Source: Bacillus licheniformis DSM 13 = ATCC 14580 (GTDB lineage: Bacteria; Bacillota; Bacilli; Bacillales; Bacillaceae). From it: a DNA stretch of 64,000 bases. The stretch lies in NCBI RefSeq assembly GCF_000011645.1, contig NC_006270.3, positions 3,556,501-3,620,500 of the forward strand. The letters are read 5' to 3'. Positions 1-8,543 of this stretch are shown here, in pieces; positions within the stretch are counted from its first letter, which is position 1; each line of letters starts with the position of its first letter. The notes under the pieces were generated by a model, which searched no databases, was not told the DNA's origin, and saw only the letters and a list, made by a program, of their open reading frames with translations. The position numbers were made by a program, and so were the translations under genes.

Positions 1-281
1 TGACAGGCCGGCCCCGCCGGTTCAACAAGCACGATGAGCGCATCTTGATCACAGTCAAGCCTGATGTCTTTCACACGCTGAATGTTACCCGACGTCGCTC
101 CCTTATGCCAGAGCTCTCCGCGCGATCTGCTGAAAAACCATGTCTCCTTCGTTTCCAGCGTTTTTTCAAACGATTCTTTATTCATATAAGCAAGTGTCAG
201 CACTTCTTTGCTCGCTGCATCCTGGACAATCGCCGGGATCAAGCCGGCTTCATTAAATGTCAACTCGTCTGCCTTGATCAT
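1..281 (-). CDS. hisI: HisI, phosphoribosyl-AMP cyclohydrolase/phosphoribosyl-ATP pyrophosphatase (3' part outside window)
   Basis: Last gene of the histidine operon; only about the first 93 codons lie in the window. Translation begins MIKADELTFNEAGLIP and continues with the cyclohydrolase-domain patterns SRSRGELWHKGATSGN and D-x-D-x-DALIVLV, which bind Zn and Mg in this family. The bifunctional protein carries out the second and third steps of histidine synthesis. The ATG overlaps the hisF TGA by four bases (ATGA), showing translational coupling. The C-terminal pyrophosphatase domain is beyond the left edge, so bifunctionality is inferred from relatives. Confidence 0.93.
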   Translation of the reverse strand, partial: MIKADELTFNEAGLIPAIVQDAASKEVLTLAYMNKESFEKTLETKETWFFSRSRGELWHKGATSGNIQRVKDIRLDCDQDALIVLVEPAGPAC

Positions 282-1036
282 CTTACATTCACCCCGCGCT
301 CTTTTAAATAAGCTTTTACTTCTTTTACAGATGTTTCTTTGTAATGAAAGATAGATGCGGCAAGAGCCGCGTCCGCCCGGCCTTCTGCAAACGCATCATA
401 CATGTGGTCCGCACGCCCTGCGCCTCCGGATGCAATGACCGGGACTGAAACGGCTTCTGACACAAGCTTTGTCAGCCTGCAGTCAAATCCGTTCTTTTCT
501 CCGTCTGAATCCATGCTTGTCAGCAGGATTTCACCTGCTCCCCGCCGAACGGCTTCCTTCGCCCAGGAAACGGCCTCAAGGTTCGTTTTTTTCCGACCGC
601 CGTGTGTATAAACATAGTACAGATCAGCTTCTGGATCGTATTTTGCATCAATCGCGACGACAATGCATTGAGAGCCGAAAAAGTCGGCGCCTTCCGTTAT
701 CAGTTCCGGCCGGAGAACGGCAGCCGTATTGACGGAAACTTTGTCGGCTCCGGCCCGCAGTATCGTTTTCATATCATCCAAACGATTGATGCCGCCGCCG
801 ACGGTAAACGGGATCGCCAGCTTGGCCGCCACTCTTTCAACGACATCAACCATCGTTTTTCTCCCCTCGTGGGAAGCCGAGATATCGAGAAAAACAAGCT
901 CATCTGCGCCTTCATGATCATATACTTCAGCCAGTTCAACCGGGTCGCCGGCATCTTTCAATTCAACAAATTGTACACCTTTGACAACGCGTCCATCTTT
1001 TACGTCCAAACACGGGATGATTCGTTTTGTGATCAC
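278..1036 (-). CDS. hisF: HisF, imidazole glycerol phosphate synthase cyclase subunit
   Basis: 252-aa (beta/alpha)8 barrel that makes imidazole glycerol phosphate and AICAR from PRFAR using ammonia supplied by HisH. The N terminus MITKRIIPCLDVKDGRVVKG carries the catalytic Asp11, and the second catalytic Asp is in VVAIDAK near residue 130. Phosphate-binding glycines are seen in VGGGIN and VIASGGAG. The length is usual for the family. It lies between hisA (overlapping at 1033-1036) and hisI (overlapping at 278-281), all in one transcription unit. HisH, its glutaminase partner, is encoded two genes upstream. Confidence 0.97.
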   Translation of the reverse strand: MITKRIIPCLDVKDGRVVKGVQFVELKDAGDPVELAEVYDHEGADELVFLDISASHEGRKTMVDVVERVAAKLAIPFTVGGGINRLDDMKTILRAGADKVSVNTAAVLRPELITEGADFFGSQCIVVAIDAKYDPEADLYYVYTHGGRKKTNLEAVSWAKEAVRRGAGEILLTSMDSDGEKNGFDCRLTKLVSEAVSVPVIASGGAGRADHMYDAFAEGRADAALAASIFHYKETSVKEVKAYLKERGVNVR

Positions 1037-1770
1037 TTTGCCGCCACCCTTTCAAGCGCTTCAGCCACGGTAAATTGGTTGGTATAAAGAGCTTTTCCGA
1101 CAATAGCGCCAGAGACGCCTTCCGAAGCGCGGGAAGCGAGCGCCTCAAGATCGGCGAGAGAACTGACGCCGCCGGAGGCAATGACTTGTTTGCCGGTTGC
1201 CCTGGCAAGCTCCACTGTACTGTTGATATTAGGTCCTGACAGCATTCCGTCAGTCGCAATGTCAGTGAAGATAAAAACTTCTGCACCTTCATTTGCAAGC
1301 TCGCGGCCAAGCTCTTCCGCTCTAACGGAAGAGGTCTCAAGCCACCCTTCAGTCGAAACAAATCCGTCCCTTGCGTCAAGACCGATTGCGATGTGCCCTC
1401 CGTAGGCCTTCAGCATTTTTTTGACAAACTCGGTATTTGATACGGCAGAGCTGCCTAGGATCACCCTCTCAACGCCTTGCGACAAGTAGTCATACACGTC
1501 TTTTTCGGTCCTGATGCCGCCGCCGACTTGCACTTTAACGTCAAGCTTATCAGCAATGCTTATGACGTGGCCGCCGTTCACTTTTTTGCCTTCTCTTGCG
1601 CCGTCCAAATCGACAAGATGAATCCAGCTTGCCCCCTCTTCAGCAAACCGTGAGGCCATCTCCAGAGGGGAATGACCGTAAATCGTTTCTTTTTCGTAAT
1701 CTCCCTGGATGAGCCTGACGCACTTGCCGTTTCTTATGTCAATGGCAGGATATACAGTAAACTCGCTCAT
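1033..1770 (-). CDS. hisA: HisA, ProFAR isomerase
   Basis: 245-aa phosphosugar isomerase, a (beta/alpha)8 barrel homologous to HisF. It converts ProFAR to PRFAR. The start MSEFTVYPAIDIRNG places the catalytic Asp at residue 11; the second Asp lies in IGLDARDG. Paired phosphate-binding motifs VGGGIR and ASGGVSS are visible. The reading frame is open further upstream to 1899, but that extension runs through hisH. The ATG at 1770 is preferred because of conservation and the 4-bp overlap with the hisH stop. Confidence 0.96.
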   Translation of the reverse strand: MSEFTVYPAIDIRNGKCVRLIQGDYEKETIYGHSPLEMASRFAEEGASWIHLVDLDGAREGKKVNGGHVISIADKLDVKVQVGGGIRTEKDVYDYLSQGVERVILGSSAVSNTEFVKKMLKAYGGHIAIGLDARDGFVSTEGWLETSSVRAEELGRELANEGAEVFIFTDIATDGMLSGPNINSTVELARATGKQVIASGGVSSLADLEALASRASEGVSGAIVGKALYTNQFTVAEALERVAAK

Positions 1771-2405
1771 TTTTTCACCTTCTGTTCTTGTGTAAACTGC
1801 TTGAACCGCTCTAAGATCAACATGCCGACCGTACTGCTCTTTTCCGGATGGAACTGGGCCCCGTATACATTGCCAAGACCGACGACAGCGGGTACACACA
1901 CACCGTATTCGGCGCTTGCAAGCAAAGCTTCCTCTTCGATTCCGCTGACATAATACGAATGAACGAAATACGCGAATCCTTCTTTCGCTTTTGGCAAAAG
2001 CGGCGAGTCGCGGTGGACTTTGAGAAGATTCCAGCCCATGTGAGGCACTTTTAAGCGATTTCCCGCTTGATCACAGTCTTTCAGTTTAACGACTTTTCCT
2101 TTCAACAGGCCGAGCCCTTCTGACGCCCCGTGTTCTTCGCTTTCTTCAAACAAAAGCTGCATGCCGAGGCATATGCCGAGAAGAGGTTTTCCTTCGTTTG
2201 CGGCAGCTTGAATAAATGTTTTCAGGCCGTTCTCGGTTAAAATCTCCATTGCATCCCGAAAAGCGCCGACTCCCGGAAGGATATAGCTGTCCGCTCTCTT
2301 CAGTTCATCCGGATGCTCGGACACAAAATAAGGGGCATCAATCCGTTCAAGCGCTTTAGAAACGCTGTACAGGTTTCCCATTCCGTAATCTATGACACCG
2401 ATCAT
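1767..2405 (-). CDS. hisH: HisH, imidazole glycerol phosphate synthase glutaminase subunit
   Basis: 212-aa class I glutamine amidotransferase that releases ammonia for HisF. The nucleophile Cys is in LLGICLGMQLLFE, the oxyanion region in LPGVGAF, and the catalytic His-x-Glu in QFHPEKSS near the C terminus, so the triad is complete. It starts MIGVIDYGMGNL, typical of the family. It follows hisB with no gap and overlaps hisA by four bases. Confidence 0.96.
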   Translation of the reverse strand: MIGVIDYGMGNLYSVSKALERIDAPYFVSEHPDELKRADSYILPGVGAFRDAMEILTENGLKTFIQAAANEGKPLLGICLGMQLLFEESEEHGASEGLGLLKGKVVKLKDCDQAGNRLKVPHMGWNLLKVHRDSPLLPKAKEGFAYFVHSYYVSGIEEEALLASAEYGVCVPAVVGLGNVYGAQFHPEKSSTVGMLILERFKQFTQEQKVKK

Positions 2406-2990
2406 TTACAGCATTCCTTTCGTTGATGGAATTCCCTTGACCCGCGGATCGATCAATGCCGCTTCATCAAGCGCACGTCCCAGCGCTTTAAAAATGGCCT
2501 CGATCATATGGTGTGTGTTCGTACCGTAATGAACGATGACATGCAGATTCATTCGCGCTTCCAGTGCAAACTTCCACAAAAATTCATGGACAAGCTCTGT
2601 ATCAAATGTTCCGATTTTCCTGCTTGGGAATTCAGCTCTGAACTCGAGGTGCGGCCTGTTGCTCAGATCAATCGCAACCTGGGCGAGCGCTTCATCCATC
2701 GGCACCATGCTCGAACCGTAGCGTTTGATTCCTTGTTTATCTCCGAGCGCTTCCAAAAGCGCCTGTCCGAGACAAATTCCGATATCTTCCGTCGTATGGT
2801 GGTCGTCTATTTCAACATCGCCTTTCGCTTCAATTGAAAGGTCAAACTGCCCGTGTTTTGTAAATAAATCAAGCATATGTGTCATAAACGGGACATCCGT
2901 TTGAATATCCGCTTTTCCTTCTCCGTCAATATGAAAGGATAATTTAATATCAGTTTCATTGGTTTTTCTTGCCCGTTCGGCTTTTCTCAT
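2406..2990 (-). CDS. hisB: HisB, imidazoleglycerol-phosphate dehydratase
   Basis: 194-aa monofunctional dehydratase, without the HisN-type phosphatase domain fused to it in enterobacteria. The two internal repeats each carry metal-binding histidine clusters: DDHHTTEDIG in the first half and VHYGTNTHHMIEA in the second. It makes imidazole acetol phosphate. The start overlaps the end of hisD by one base and hisH starts directly after its stop, so it sits inside the tightly packed operon. Confidence 0.97.
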   Translation of the reverse strand: MRKAERARKTNETDIKLSFHIDGEGKADIQTDVPFMTHMLDLFTKHGQFDLSIEAKGDVEIDDHHTTEDIGICLGQALLEALGDKQGIKRYGSSMVPMDEALAQVAIDLSNRPHLEFRAEFPSRKIGTFDTELVHEFLWKFALEARMNLHVIVHYGTNTHHMIEAIFKALGRALDEAALIDPRVKGIPSTKGML

Positions 2991-4270
2991 CAGTCTTCCT
3001 CCCGGTTTCTGGATTCAATTGCTCTTGCATGGGCTTCAAGCCCTTCCAATCTGGCAAAGGCCGCAATTTTCTCAGCATTCGCGCGGAAAGCTTCCCTGCT
3101 GTAGGAAATGATGCTGGAGCGCTTTTGGAAGTCTGTCACATTTAGCGGGCTTGAAAATCTGGCTGTACCGTTAGTCGGCAGGACATGATTAGGGCCTGCA
3201 AAATAATCGCCCACCGGCTCTGAACTGTAGCGGCCCAGGAAAATGGCGCCCGCATGTTTGATCTGTCCCAGCAGCGCATCGGGTTGAACTGTTAAAATTT
3301 CCAAATGTTCAGGAGCGAGCTCATTGATGACGGAAACTGCTTCATTCATCGTCTCTGTAACATAGATCAGGCCATAGTTGTCAATCGACTGCCGTGCAAT
3401 CTCTTTTCTCGGAAGATGTTCGAGCTGTCTGTAAACCTCTTTTAAAACGGATTCGGCAAGCGTCTCTGAATCGGTGACAAGAATGCTCGATGCCATCGCA
3501 TCGTGTTCAGCCTGTGAAAGTAGATCTGCGGCGATTTCCCGGTAGTTTGCCGTACTGTCAGCGAGTATGGCGATTTCACTTGGACCCGCGATCATATCGA
3601 TATCAACCTGGCCGAATACTTCCCGTTTAGCCAAGGCGACGTAAATATTTCCGGGTCCCGTAATTTTATCGACGGGGGTAATCGTTTCCGTTCCGTAAGC
3701 CAATGCGGCAATCGCTTGGGCACCGCCCATTTTGTAAATCTCTGTGACGCCAAGCTCCGCAGCAGCAGCCAGCACTCCCGCCGACAATTTACCGTCTTTT
3801 CCCGGAGGTGAGGCAAGGACAATGCGGTCGACGCCTGCAACAAGCGCCGGAATGACATTCATCAGAACGGATGATGGGTAAGCAGCCGTTCCGCCGGGCA
3901 CATACACCCCCGCTGAATCAAGCGGCGTAATTTTTTGGCCGAGCATCGTTCCGTCCTTGCGGTGGTAAAACCAAGATGTTGCGAGCTGACGCTCATGATA
4001 TTCTTTAATGTTGAAAATCGCCGCCTGAATAATCTCGAGATCACGTTCTTCGAGCGCGCTGTATGCTTCCTTGATTTCCTCTTCGGAAACGCGAAAGCCG
4101 GCCACATCCGCTCCGTCAAATTGTCTTGTGAATGCGGAAACAGCTGCATTTCCGTTCTTTTTCACTTCTTCGATAATGCCGCGGACTGCTTTTCTTTGTT
4201 CCTCCGTTCCGGCGTCAATAGAGCGTTTTAGTGAAACCGACGTATTTCCGCTGATGGATTTGATCTTCAT
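2990..4270 (-). CDS. hisD: HisD, histidinol dehydrogenase
   Basis: 426-aa Zn-dependent dehydrogenase for the last two oxidations, L-histidinol to L-histidine. Family landmarks are seen in order: the GVYVPGG loop near residue 115, the ITGPGNIYVALAKR segment, DMIAGPSEI, LLSQAEHD (metal/active-site Gln and His), ELAPEHLE (catalytic Glu-His), and GDYFAGPNHVLPT near the C terminus. The length is normal. It overlaps hisG (4267-4270) and hisB by a few bases, consistent with translational coupling. Confidence 0.97.
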   Translation of the reverse strand: MKIKSISGNTSVSLKRSIDAGTEEQRKAVRGIIEEVKKNGNAAVSAFTRQFDGADVAGFRVSEEEIKEAYSALEERDLEIIQAAIFNIKEYHERQLATSWFYHRKDGTMLGQKITPLDSAGVYVPGGTAAYPSSVLMNVIPALVAGVDRIVLASPPGKDGKLSAGVLAAAAELGVTEIYKMGGAQAIAALAYGTETITPVDKITGPGNIYVALAKREVFGQVDIDMIAGPSEIAILADSTANYREIAADLLSQAEHDAMASSILVTDSETLAESVLKEVYRQLEHLPRKEIARQSIDNYGLIYVTETMNEAVSVINELAPEHLEILTVQPDALLGQIKHAGAIFLGRYSSEPVGDYFAGPNHVLPTNGTARFSSPLNVTDFQKRSSIISYSREAFRANAEKIAAFARLEGLEAHARAIESRNREED

Positions 4271-4908
4271 TTTGCTTTTTCTCCTTCCACAATAAGAGAA
4301 AGTCTTGAAGCCATTTCATCGATGACTGCGTCTTTCATTCGATAGCTGACAGGATTTACGATTAAGCGGGATGTGATGTCGCAAATTTTTTCAGTTTCAA
4401 CTAGCCCGTTTTCACGCAAAGTCTGCCCTGTTGATACGATATCAACGATTCGGCCGGCAAGCCCGATCAGCGGAGCGAGTTCAATCGACCCGTTGAGCTT
4501 GATGATTTCCACTTGTTCTCCCTGTTCTCTGAAGTAGCTTGATGCGACATTCGGGTACTTGGTCGCAACCCGGGGCGCAACGGTGTCTGCCGCCGTCTCG
4601 GGCAGGCCGGCTACGGCAAGACGGCATTTGCTGATGTTTAAATCAAGAACCTCATAGACATCTCGTTCTTCTTCTAGCAAGACATCTTTGCCTGCGATTC
4701 CGACATCGGCCACCCCGTGCTCGACATATGTTGTGACATCCATCGGCTTAGCGAGGATAAAGCGAAGGTTTTCTTCAGGCACTTGAATGATCAGCTTTCT
4801 CGAATCGTCGAATTCTTCCGGGAGCTGATAGCCTGCTTTTCGAAGCATATCGGCCGCTTCCTCAAATATCCGCCCTTTCGGCATCGCAATCGTCAATTCC
4901 TTACCCAT
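4267..4908 (-). CDS. hisG: HisG, ATP phosphoribosyltransferase catalytic subunit (short form)
   Basis: 213-aa short-form enzyme that starts the pathway by condensing ATP and PRPP. It lacks the C-terminal regulatory ACT-like domain of long HisG and therefore requires HisZ, encoded immediately upstream with an 8-bp overlap. Recognisable segments are LTIAMPKGRI at the N terminus, VGIAGKDVL near residue 72, and the PRPP-binding stretch IVDIVSTGQTLRENGL near residues 153-168. Confidence 0.96.
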   Translation of the reverse strand: MGKELTIAMPKGRIFEEAADMLRKAGYQLPEEFDDSRKLIIQVPEENLRFILAKPMDVTTYVEHGVADVGIAGKDVLLEEERDVYEVLDLNISKCRLAVAGLPETAADTVAPRVATKYPNVASSYFREQGEQVEIIKLNGSIELAPLIGLAGRIVDIVSTGQTLRENGLVETEKICDITSRLIVNPVSYRMKDAVIDEMASRLSLIVEGEKAK

Positions 4909-6076
4909 GCTTCTCTTCCTTTCTGGCTCCGATAAAATAGGTCACGTTTTGAAAAGACTTTGTCATTTGATCAATATCTCCGATTCCCGCTAAGTCCTGC
5001 ATGACGACTTTTTTGCCTTTTCTTCGTTCTTCTTCGGCAAATCTGATTGCCTCTTTTCTCTGTTCTGTGCTGAAGATGACGACATCGATCTTTTCTTGTT
5101 CTTCCGCCGGCTTCAATGCTTCCAGCAGCCTGTCAGTCCTGATGCCGAAACCGGTTGCCGGTGCGGGTGAGTCGAAGCGGCCGAGAAGCTGATCATATCT
5201 GCCGCCGTTTCCGATCGGAAAGCCGACGTTTTCAGCATAGATTTCAAACAAAACACCGGTATAGTAGCTCATATGGCTGACCATGCCTAAATCGAGCTTA
5301 ATGTCGTCTGTGCAACCATAATCGCCGAGCGTCTCCCATAGCGTTTCAAGTTCTAAAACCGCACGTTTTCCTTTTTCAGAATCGACGATGGATGCCGCCC
5401 TGCTGCACGTTTCAATACCGCCCCTCAGCTCCAAAAGCTCCAGCAGCCTGCTTTTATCAATTGAGGATAAATTGAGGGATTTTACATGCTCCCGATAGCC
5501 GACATAGTTCTTTTCGTATAAATAGCGCCGCAGGACATGAGCCCTTTCTTCATTCCCTAAAACTTCCACAAACAAGGCGTCTAAAATACCGACATGGCCG
5601 ATCGAGATTTTAAATGAAGTCAGGCCGGCATTTTTAAGCGAAAAAATGACGAGCGCAATCACTTCTGCGTCAGCGCTTGTCGATCCATCGCCGATCAGTT
5701 CAACGCCGACTTGCTCAAATTCGGCGGGGCGTCCTCCTTCACGCTCCTGTGCCCGGAACACATTTGCAGCATAGCCTACTCTGAGCGGATGATCGTCTTT
5801 ATGAAGCTTTGAGGCCGCCACCCTGGCGATTGGAGCCGTCATATCAGGCCTTAACACGAGCGTCTGCCCCTCCTGATCAAGGAGTTTAAACAACTGCTGA
5901 TCCAATATGGCCGACTGCACACCGACCGTATCATAAAATTCAAGGGCAGGCGTCTCCATGAACTGATACCCCCACAAAGCCATCACCTCTGTTAATGAAG
6001 AGCGCACCTTTTTCTTTGTTTCGTAAAGCATAGGCAGCGTATCCCGCATGCCATGCGGTTTTTCAAACATAAACAT
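4901..6076 (-). CDS. hisZ: HisZ, ATP phosphoribosyltransferase regulatory subunit
   Basis: 391-aa paralogue of histidyl-tRNA synthetase that forms the hetero-octamer with short HisG. Class II synthetase motifs are partly retained (LVLRPDMTAPIARV; VFRAQEREGGRPAEFEQVGVELIG; GNGGRYDQL), but it lacks the anticodon-binding domain of a true HisRS. It is the first gene of the operon in this window. The start MFMFEKPHGMRD may equally be the second Met. A GGGGGTG ribosome-binding site lies just upstream. Confidence 0.94.
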   Translation of the reverse strand: MFMFEKPHGMRDTLPMLYETKKKVRSSLTEVMALWGYQFMETPALEFYDTVGVQSAILDQQLFKLLDQEGQTLVLRPDMTAPIARVAASKLHKDDHPLRVGYAANVFRAQEREGGRPAEFEQVGVELIGDGSTSADAEVIALVIFSLKNAGLTSFKISIGHVGILDALFVEVLGNEERAHVLRRYLYEKNYVGYREHVKSLNLSSIDKSRLLELLELRGGIETCSRAASIVDSEKGKRAVLELETLWETLGDYGCTDDIKLDLGMVSHMSYYTGVLFEIYAENVGFPIGNGGRYDQLLGRFDSPAPATGFGIRTDRLLEALKPAEEQEKIDVVIFSTEQRKEAIRFAEEERRKGKKVVMQDLAGIGDIDQMTKSFQNVTYFIGARKEEKHG

Positions 6077-6138
6077 TTACACTTGCACCCCCATAACCGT
6101 TTGAAGGAAAATTCCGAATACTTTAGTTCGCTAATATG

Positions 6139-6166
6139 ATAATATGCTAACAGATAAAAGAATCAA
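6139..6166 (-). promoter_or_regulatory. sigma-A promoter of the his operon
   Basis: On the minus strand TTGATT (6161-6166) and TATTAT (6139-6144) are separated by 16 bp, about 65 bp upstream of the hisZ start. I saw no T-box features (no specifier stem or AGGGTGG-type T-box sequence) between this promoter and hisZ, so regulation must differ from a histidyl T-box. Confidence 0.6.
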
Positions 6167-6311
6167 AATCAACAGCCGCTCATAAAATAGACGCCTGCAC
6201 CGTATGGGAAATGATAACTTTTATGTAATGAACATCTTGATGTTATAATATATATACGATCGCAAATCTTTGCCTTAACCAAACCAGCAACGGGAAGACA
6301 GGAGACTCAGA

Positions 6312-7046
6312 ATGAAATTTTTCAAAACTCTTTTTTTTATTTTTTTCGTAGCAGTTCTTATGACCGCCGTTCTTATACTGTTTTCTAAAGATGCGTTAAG
6401 CCCGTTAGCCGAAATGTTGCACAGCAGCCATAAAACTGCTGCTGACAATGCGAATAATAAAGGAGAGCGTCAGCCGCTTGACGTTCCGCTGATCAACCAA
6501 ATGGACCCGCCGAAGCTTTATAACGGCTGTGAAGTCGCCAGCCTGGCGATGATCTTAAACTACAGCGGATATAGTGTCACAAAAACTGAACTTGCCAATG
6601 AGGTGAAAAGAGTGCCTCTGCAATATGAAAACGGCTTAAAGGGAAATCCTAACGACGGCTTTGTCGGCGATATGGAAAACGGACCCGGACTGAGTGTCTA
6701 CCATGGCCCGATTTACGATTTGGCCCATTCATACGCAGGTAATAAAGCGGTCGATCTGACGGGAAGTGAGCCGGGAAAAATTTATGAACAGCTGAATCAG
6801 GGCAGACCGGTTTGGGTCATCACCACTGTACATTTCACCCCAGTCAACGATATGGAAACATGGAATACACCGTCAGGCAAAGTCGATGTGACGTACAGCG
6901 TTCACAGTGTTGCCGTGACAGGCTATGATGAGGATTACGTTTATGTGAATGATCCGTACGGATATAAAAACAGAAAAACAGACAGAGAAAATTTTGAAAA
7001 ATCATGGAAACAGATGGGCAGTCAGGCGATCGTGATCGCCGCCTAA
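6312..7046 (+). CDS. yvpB: YvpB, exported/anchored C39-like cysteine peptidase family protein
   Basis: 244 aa. An N-terminal hydrophobic segment (residues about 5-28, rich in F, L and V) is a signal peptide or anchor. The rest is a papain-like C39_2 domain: the DVPLINQMDPPKLYNGCEVASLAM segment holds the putative catalytic Cys, and HSVAVTGYDEDYVYVNDPYG holds the His and Asp. Substrate is unknown; the family includes bacteriocin-processing and uncharacterised peptidases. The ATG at 6312 follows a GGAAGACAGGAGA ribosome-binding region. It is monocistronic, divergent from hisZ and closed by a terminator. Confidence 0.85.
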   Translation: MKFFKTLFFIFFVAVLMTAVLILFSKDALSPLAEMLHSSHKTAADNANNKGERQPLDVPLINQMDPPKLYNGCEVASLAMILNYSGYSVTKTELANEVKRVPLQYENGLKGNPNDGFVGDMENGPGLSVYHGPIYDLAHSYAGNKAVDLTGSEPGKIYEQLNQGRPVWVITTVHFTPVNDMETWNTPSGKVDVTYSVHSVAVTGYDEDYVYVNDPYGYKNRKTDRENFEKSWKQMGSQAIVIAA

Positions 7047-7074
7047 AAAGGCAGATTAATCCCTGCCTTTTTTT
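7045..7074 (+). terminator. Terminator of yvpB
   Basis: AAAAAGGCAG (7045-7054) pairs with CTGCCTTTTT (7063-7072) around an 8-nt loop, ending in a T-run. It overlaps the yvpB stop codon. Confidence 0.85.
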
Positions 7075-7230
7075 AGTTCTTTCAGCCCTTATTAAATTAA
7101 GCCGCTTTACCCTTTTGATAAATCCAAAATACAGAAAACAACCTTTCTGCACATGTTTAATTTACTGTTTTTTCATAATATTCAAAATACTCGTTTACAT
7201 TCAGCAAGCTCGCATATATGATAGTACCGA

Positions 7231-7294
7231 AATAGGTGTCTCATTTTATTACATAATGACCAGAAATCACTTTCATTTAAGGGAGACACACACC
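7231..7294 (+). repeat. Inverted repeat in the pectate lyase leader
   Basis: AGGTGTCTC at about 7231-7239 is mirrored by GAGACACACACCT at about 7282-7294, with a small insertion in the right arm. It lies just upstream of the pelC ribosome-binding site. It could be a leader hairpin that stabilises the message or an operator half-site pair. There is no supporting T-run, so it is not a terminator. Confidence 0.4.
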
Positions 7295-7326
7295 TGTTTC
7301 AAAAATATTTCTTGAGGAGGATGGAA

Positions 7327-7995
7327 ATGATGAAGAGATTAGCAGGTACGGTTATTTTGTCAGGTTTGCTCGTATGCGGGTTTGGACAGGCTCTGCCTGA
7401 AAAAGCTTTGGCCGCCGAGGTCGTTCACAAAACGATCGTAGTCGAGAAAGGCCAAACGTATGACGGAAAAGGCAAGCGGCTGATTGCAGGTCCGGAGCTC
7501 GGGGACGGCAGCCAACGCGAGGATCAAAAACCGATTTTCAAAGTGGAGGATGGTGCAACGCTCAAAAATGTCGTGCTTGGCGCTCCTGCTGCTGATGGTG
7601 TTCACACATATGGAAACGCTTCCATAAACAACGTTGTTTGGGAAGATGTCGGCGAAGATGCCTTGACTGTCAAAAGCGAAGGAAGTGTCACGATAAACGG
7701 AGGATCGGCCCGGCTTGCCGCGGACAAAATCTTTCAGATTAATAAAGCGAGCACATTTACCGTGAAAAATTTTACTGCCGATCAAGGAGGCAAATTCATT
7801 CGCCAGCTCGGAGGCTCGACATTTAAAGCCGTGGTCAATATTGATAACTGTACGATTACAAACATGAAAGAGGCGATCTTCCGAACCGACAGCAGTACAA
7901 GTTCCGTTACAATGACAAATACAAGATACTCAAAAGTCGGTCAGAAATGGATCGGTGTGAAGCATGCTACGGAAAGAAACAATCATGAATTTTAA
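7327..7995 (+). CDS. pelC: Secreted pectate lyase, polysaccharide lyase family 3 (PelC-like)
   Basis: About 222 aa from the ATG at 7327, preceded by GAGGAGG at 7314-7320; ATG codons at 7312 and 7330 are also in frame. A Sec signal peptide ends near ALAA (KRLAGTVILSGLLVCGF...EKALAA). The mature part has the right-handed parallel beta-helix pattern of PL3: DGKGKRL, FKVEDGATLKNVVLG, DGVHTYG, NNVVWEDVGEDALTVK, KIFQINKAS, GKFIRQLGGS, NMKEAIFRTDS. These match PelC/PL3 lyases, which cleave polygalacturonate by beta-elimination using Ca2+. It is a single-gene unit with a terminator after it. Confidence 0.9.
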   Translation: MMKRLAGTVILSGLLVCGFGQALPEKALAAEVVHKTIVVEKGQTYDGKGKRLIAGPELGDGSQREDQKPIFKVEDGATLKNVVLGAPAADGVHTYGNASINNVVWEDVGEDALTVKSEGSVTINGGSARLAADKIFQINKASTFTVKNFTADQGGKFIRQLGGSTFKAVVNIDNCTITNMKEAIFRTDSSTSSVTMTNTRYSKVGQKWIGVKHATERNNHEF

Positions 7996-8010
7996 CACTG
8001 ATTGCAAATA

Positions 8011-8042
8011 AAGGCCCCCGCTCTTTATTCAGCGGGGGTCTC
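8011..8042. terminator. Bidirectional terminator between pelC and yvoF
   Basis: CCCCCGCT (8015-8022) pairs with AGCGGGGG (8031-8038) with the loop CTTTATTC. The yvoF stop codon (8025-8027) lies inside the loop, so the convergent genes share this hairpin. Confidence 0.8.
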
Positions 8043-8543
8043 CAATCTTTTTTCCATTTCTTCTTTTGTATAGATCAGCCGCATCGGATTGCCGCCGACA
8101 AAAGCGCCCGGGGGCACATCTTTATGAACGAGCGTACCGGCGGAAATGACGGCGCCGTCTCCGATCTCGACGCCCGGGAGGATCGTCGTATTGGCTCCGA
8201 TCATGACTTCATCGCCGATGATCACCTCACCGAGCCGATATTCTTTTATTAAATACTCGTGCGCCAAAATGGTCGTATTATAGCCGATTACGGTGTTTCG
8301 CCCGACTGAGATTTTTTCGGGAAACATGATATCCGGCATGACCATTAAAGCAAACGAGCATTTCTCTCCGATTTTCATCCGCAAAAACGTCCGGTACATC
8401 CAGTTTTTCATTCCAAGAATCGGCGTATAGCGCGCCGCCTGAATGACAATAAAGTTTTTGACTACTTTAAAAAACGGAACCGTCTGATAGATGTGCCATA
8501 AGGAATTGGCGCCGGACACCGGGTAGCGCTTCGTTTTTCTCAA
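8025..8543 (-). CDS. yvoF: YvoF, hexapeptide-repeat acyltransferase
   Basis: 172 aa. The second half contains left-handed beta-helix hexapeptide repeats typical of the LbH/CysE-LacA-LpxA class: VGRNTVIGYNTTIL, VIIGDEVMIGANTTIL, VEIGDGAVISAGTLV, followed by the closing GAFVGGNPMRLI that is standard for maltose/galactoside O-acetyltransferase relatives. An O-acetyltransferase activity is inferred and the substrate is unknown. It starts with TTG, whose TTGA overlaps the ppaX stop, so it is the distal gene of the hprK operon. Confidence 0.85.
   Translation of the reverse strand: MRKTKRYPVSGANSLWHIYQTVPFFKVVKNFIVIQAARYTPILGMKNWMYRTFLRMKIGEKCSFALMVMPDIMFPEKISVGRNTVIGYNTTILAHEYLIKEYRLGEVIIGDEVMIGANTTILPGVEIGDGAVISAGTLVHKDVPPGAFVGGNPMRLIYTKEEMEKRLETPAE

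Noticed and set aside
602..1087. Long plus-strand open frame opposite hisF and hisA
   Set aside because: It is antisense to strongly conserved his genes, has no ribosome-binding site or recognisable protein pattern.
6077..6311. Possible T-box or attenuator before hisZ
   Set aside because: No specifier loop, T-box sequence or antiterminator found; only a sigma-A promoter is visible.
7150..7311. CcpA (cre) site before the pectate lyase
   Set aside because: The nearest candidate TGAAAGTGATTTCT lacks the central CG and the final CA of the consensus.
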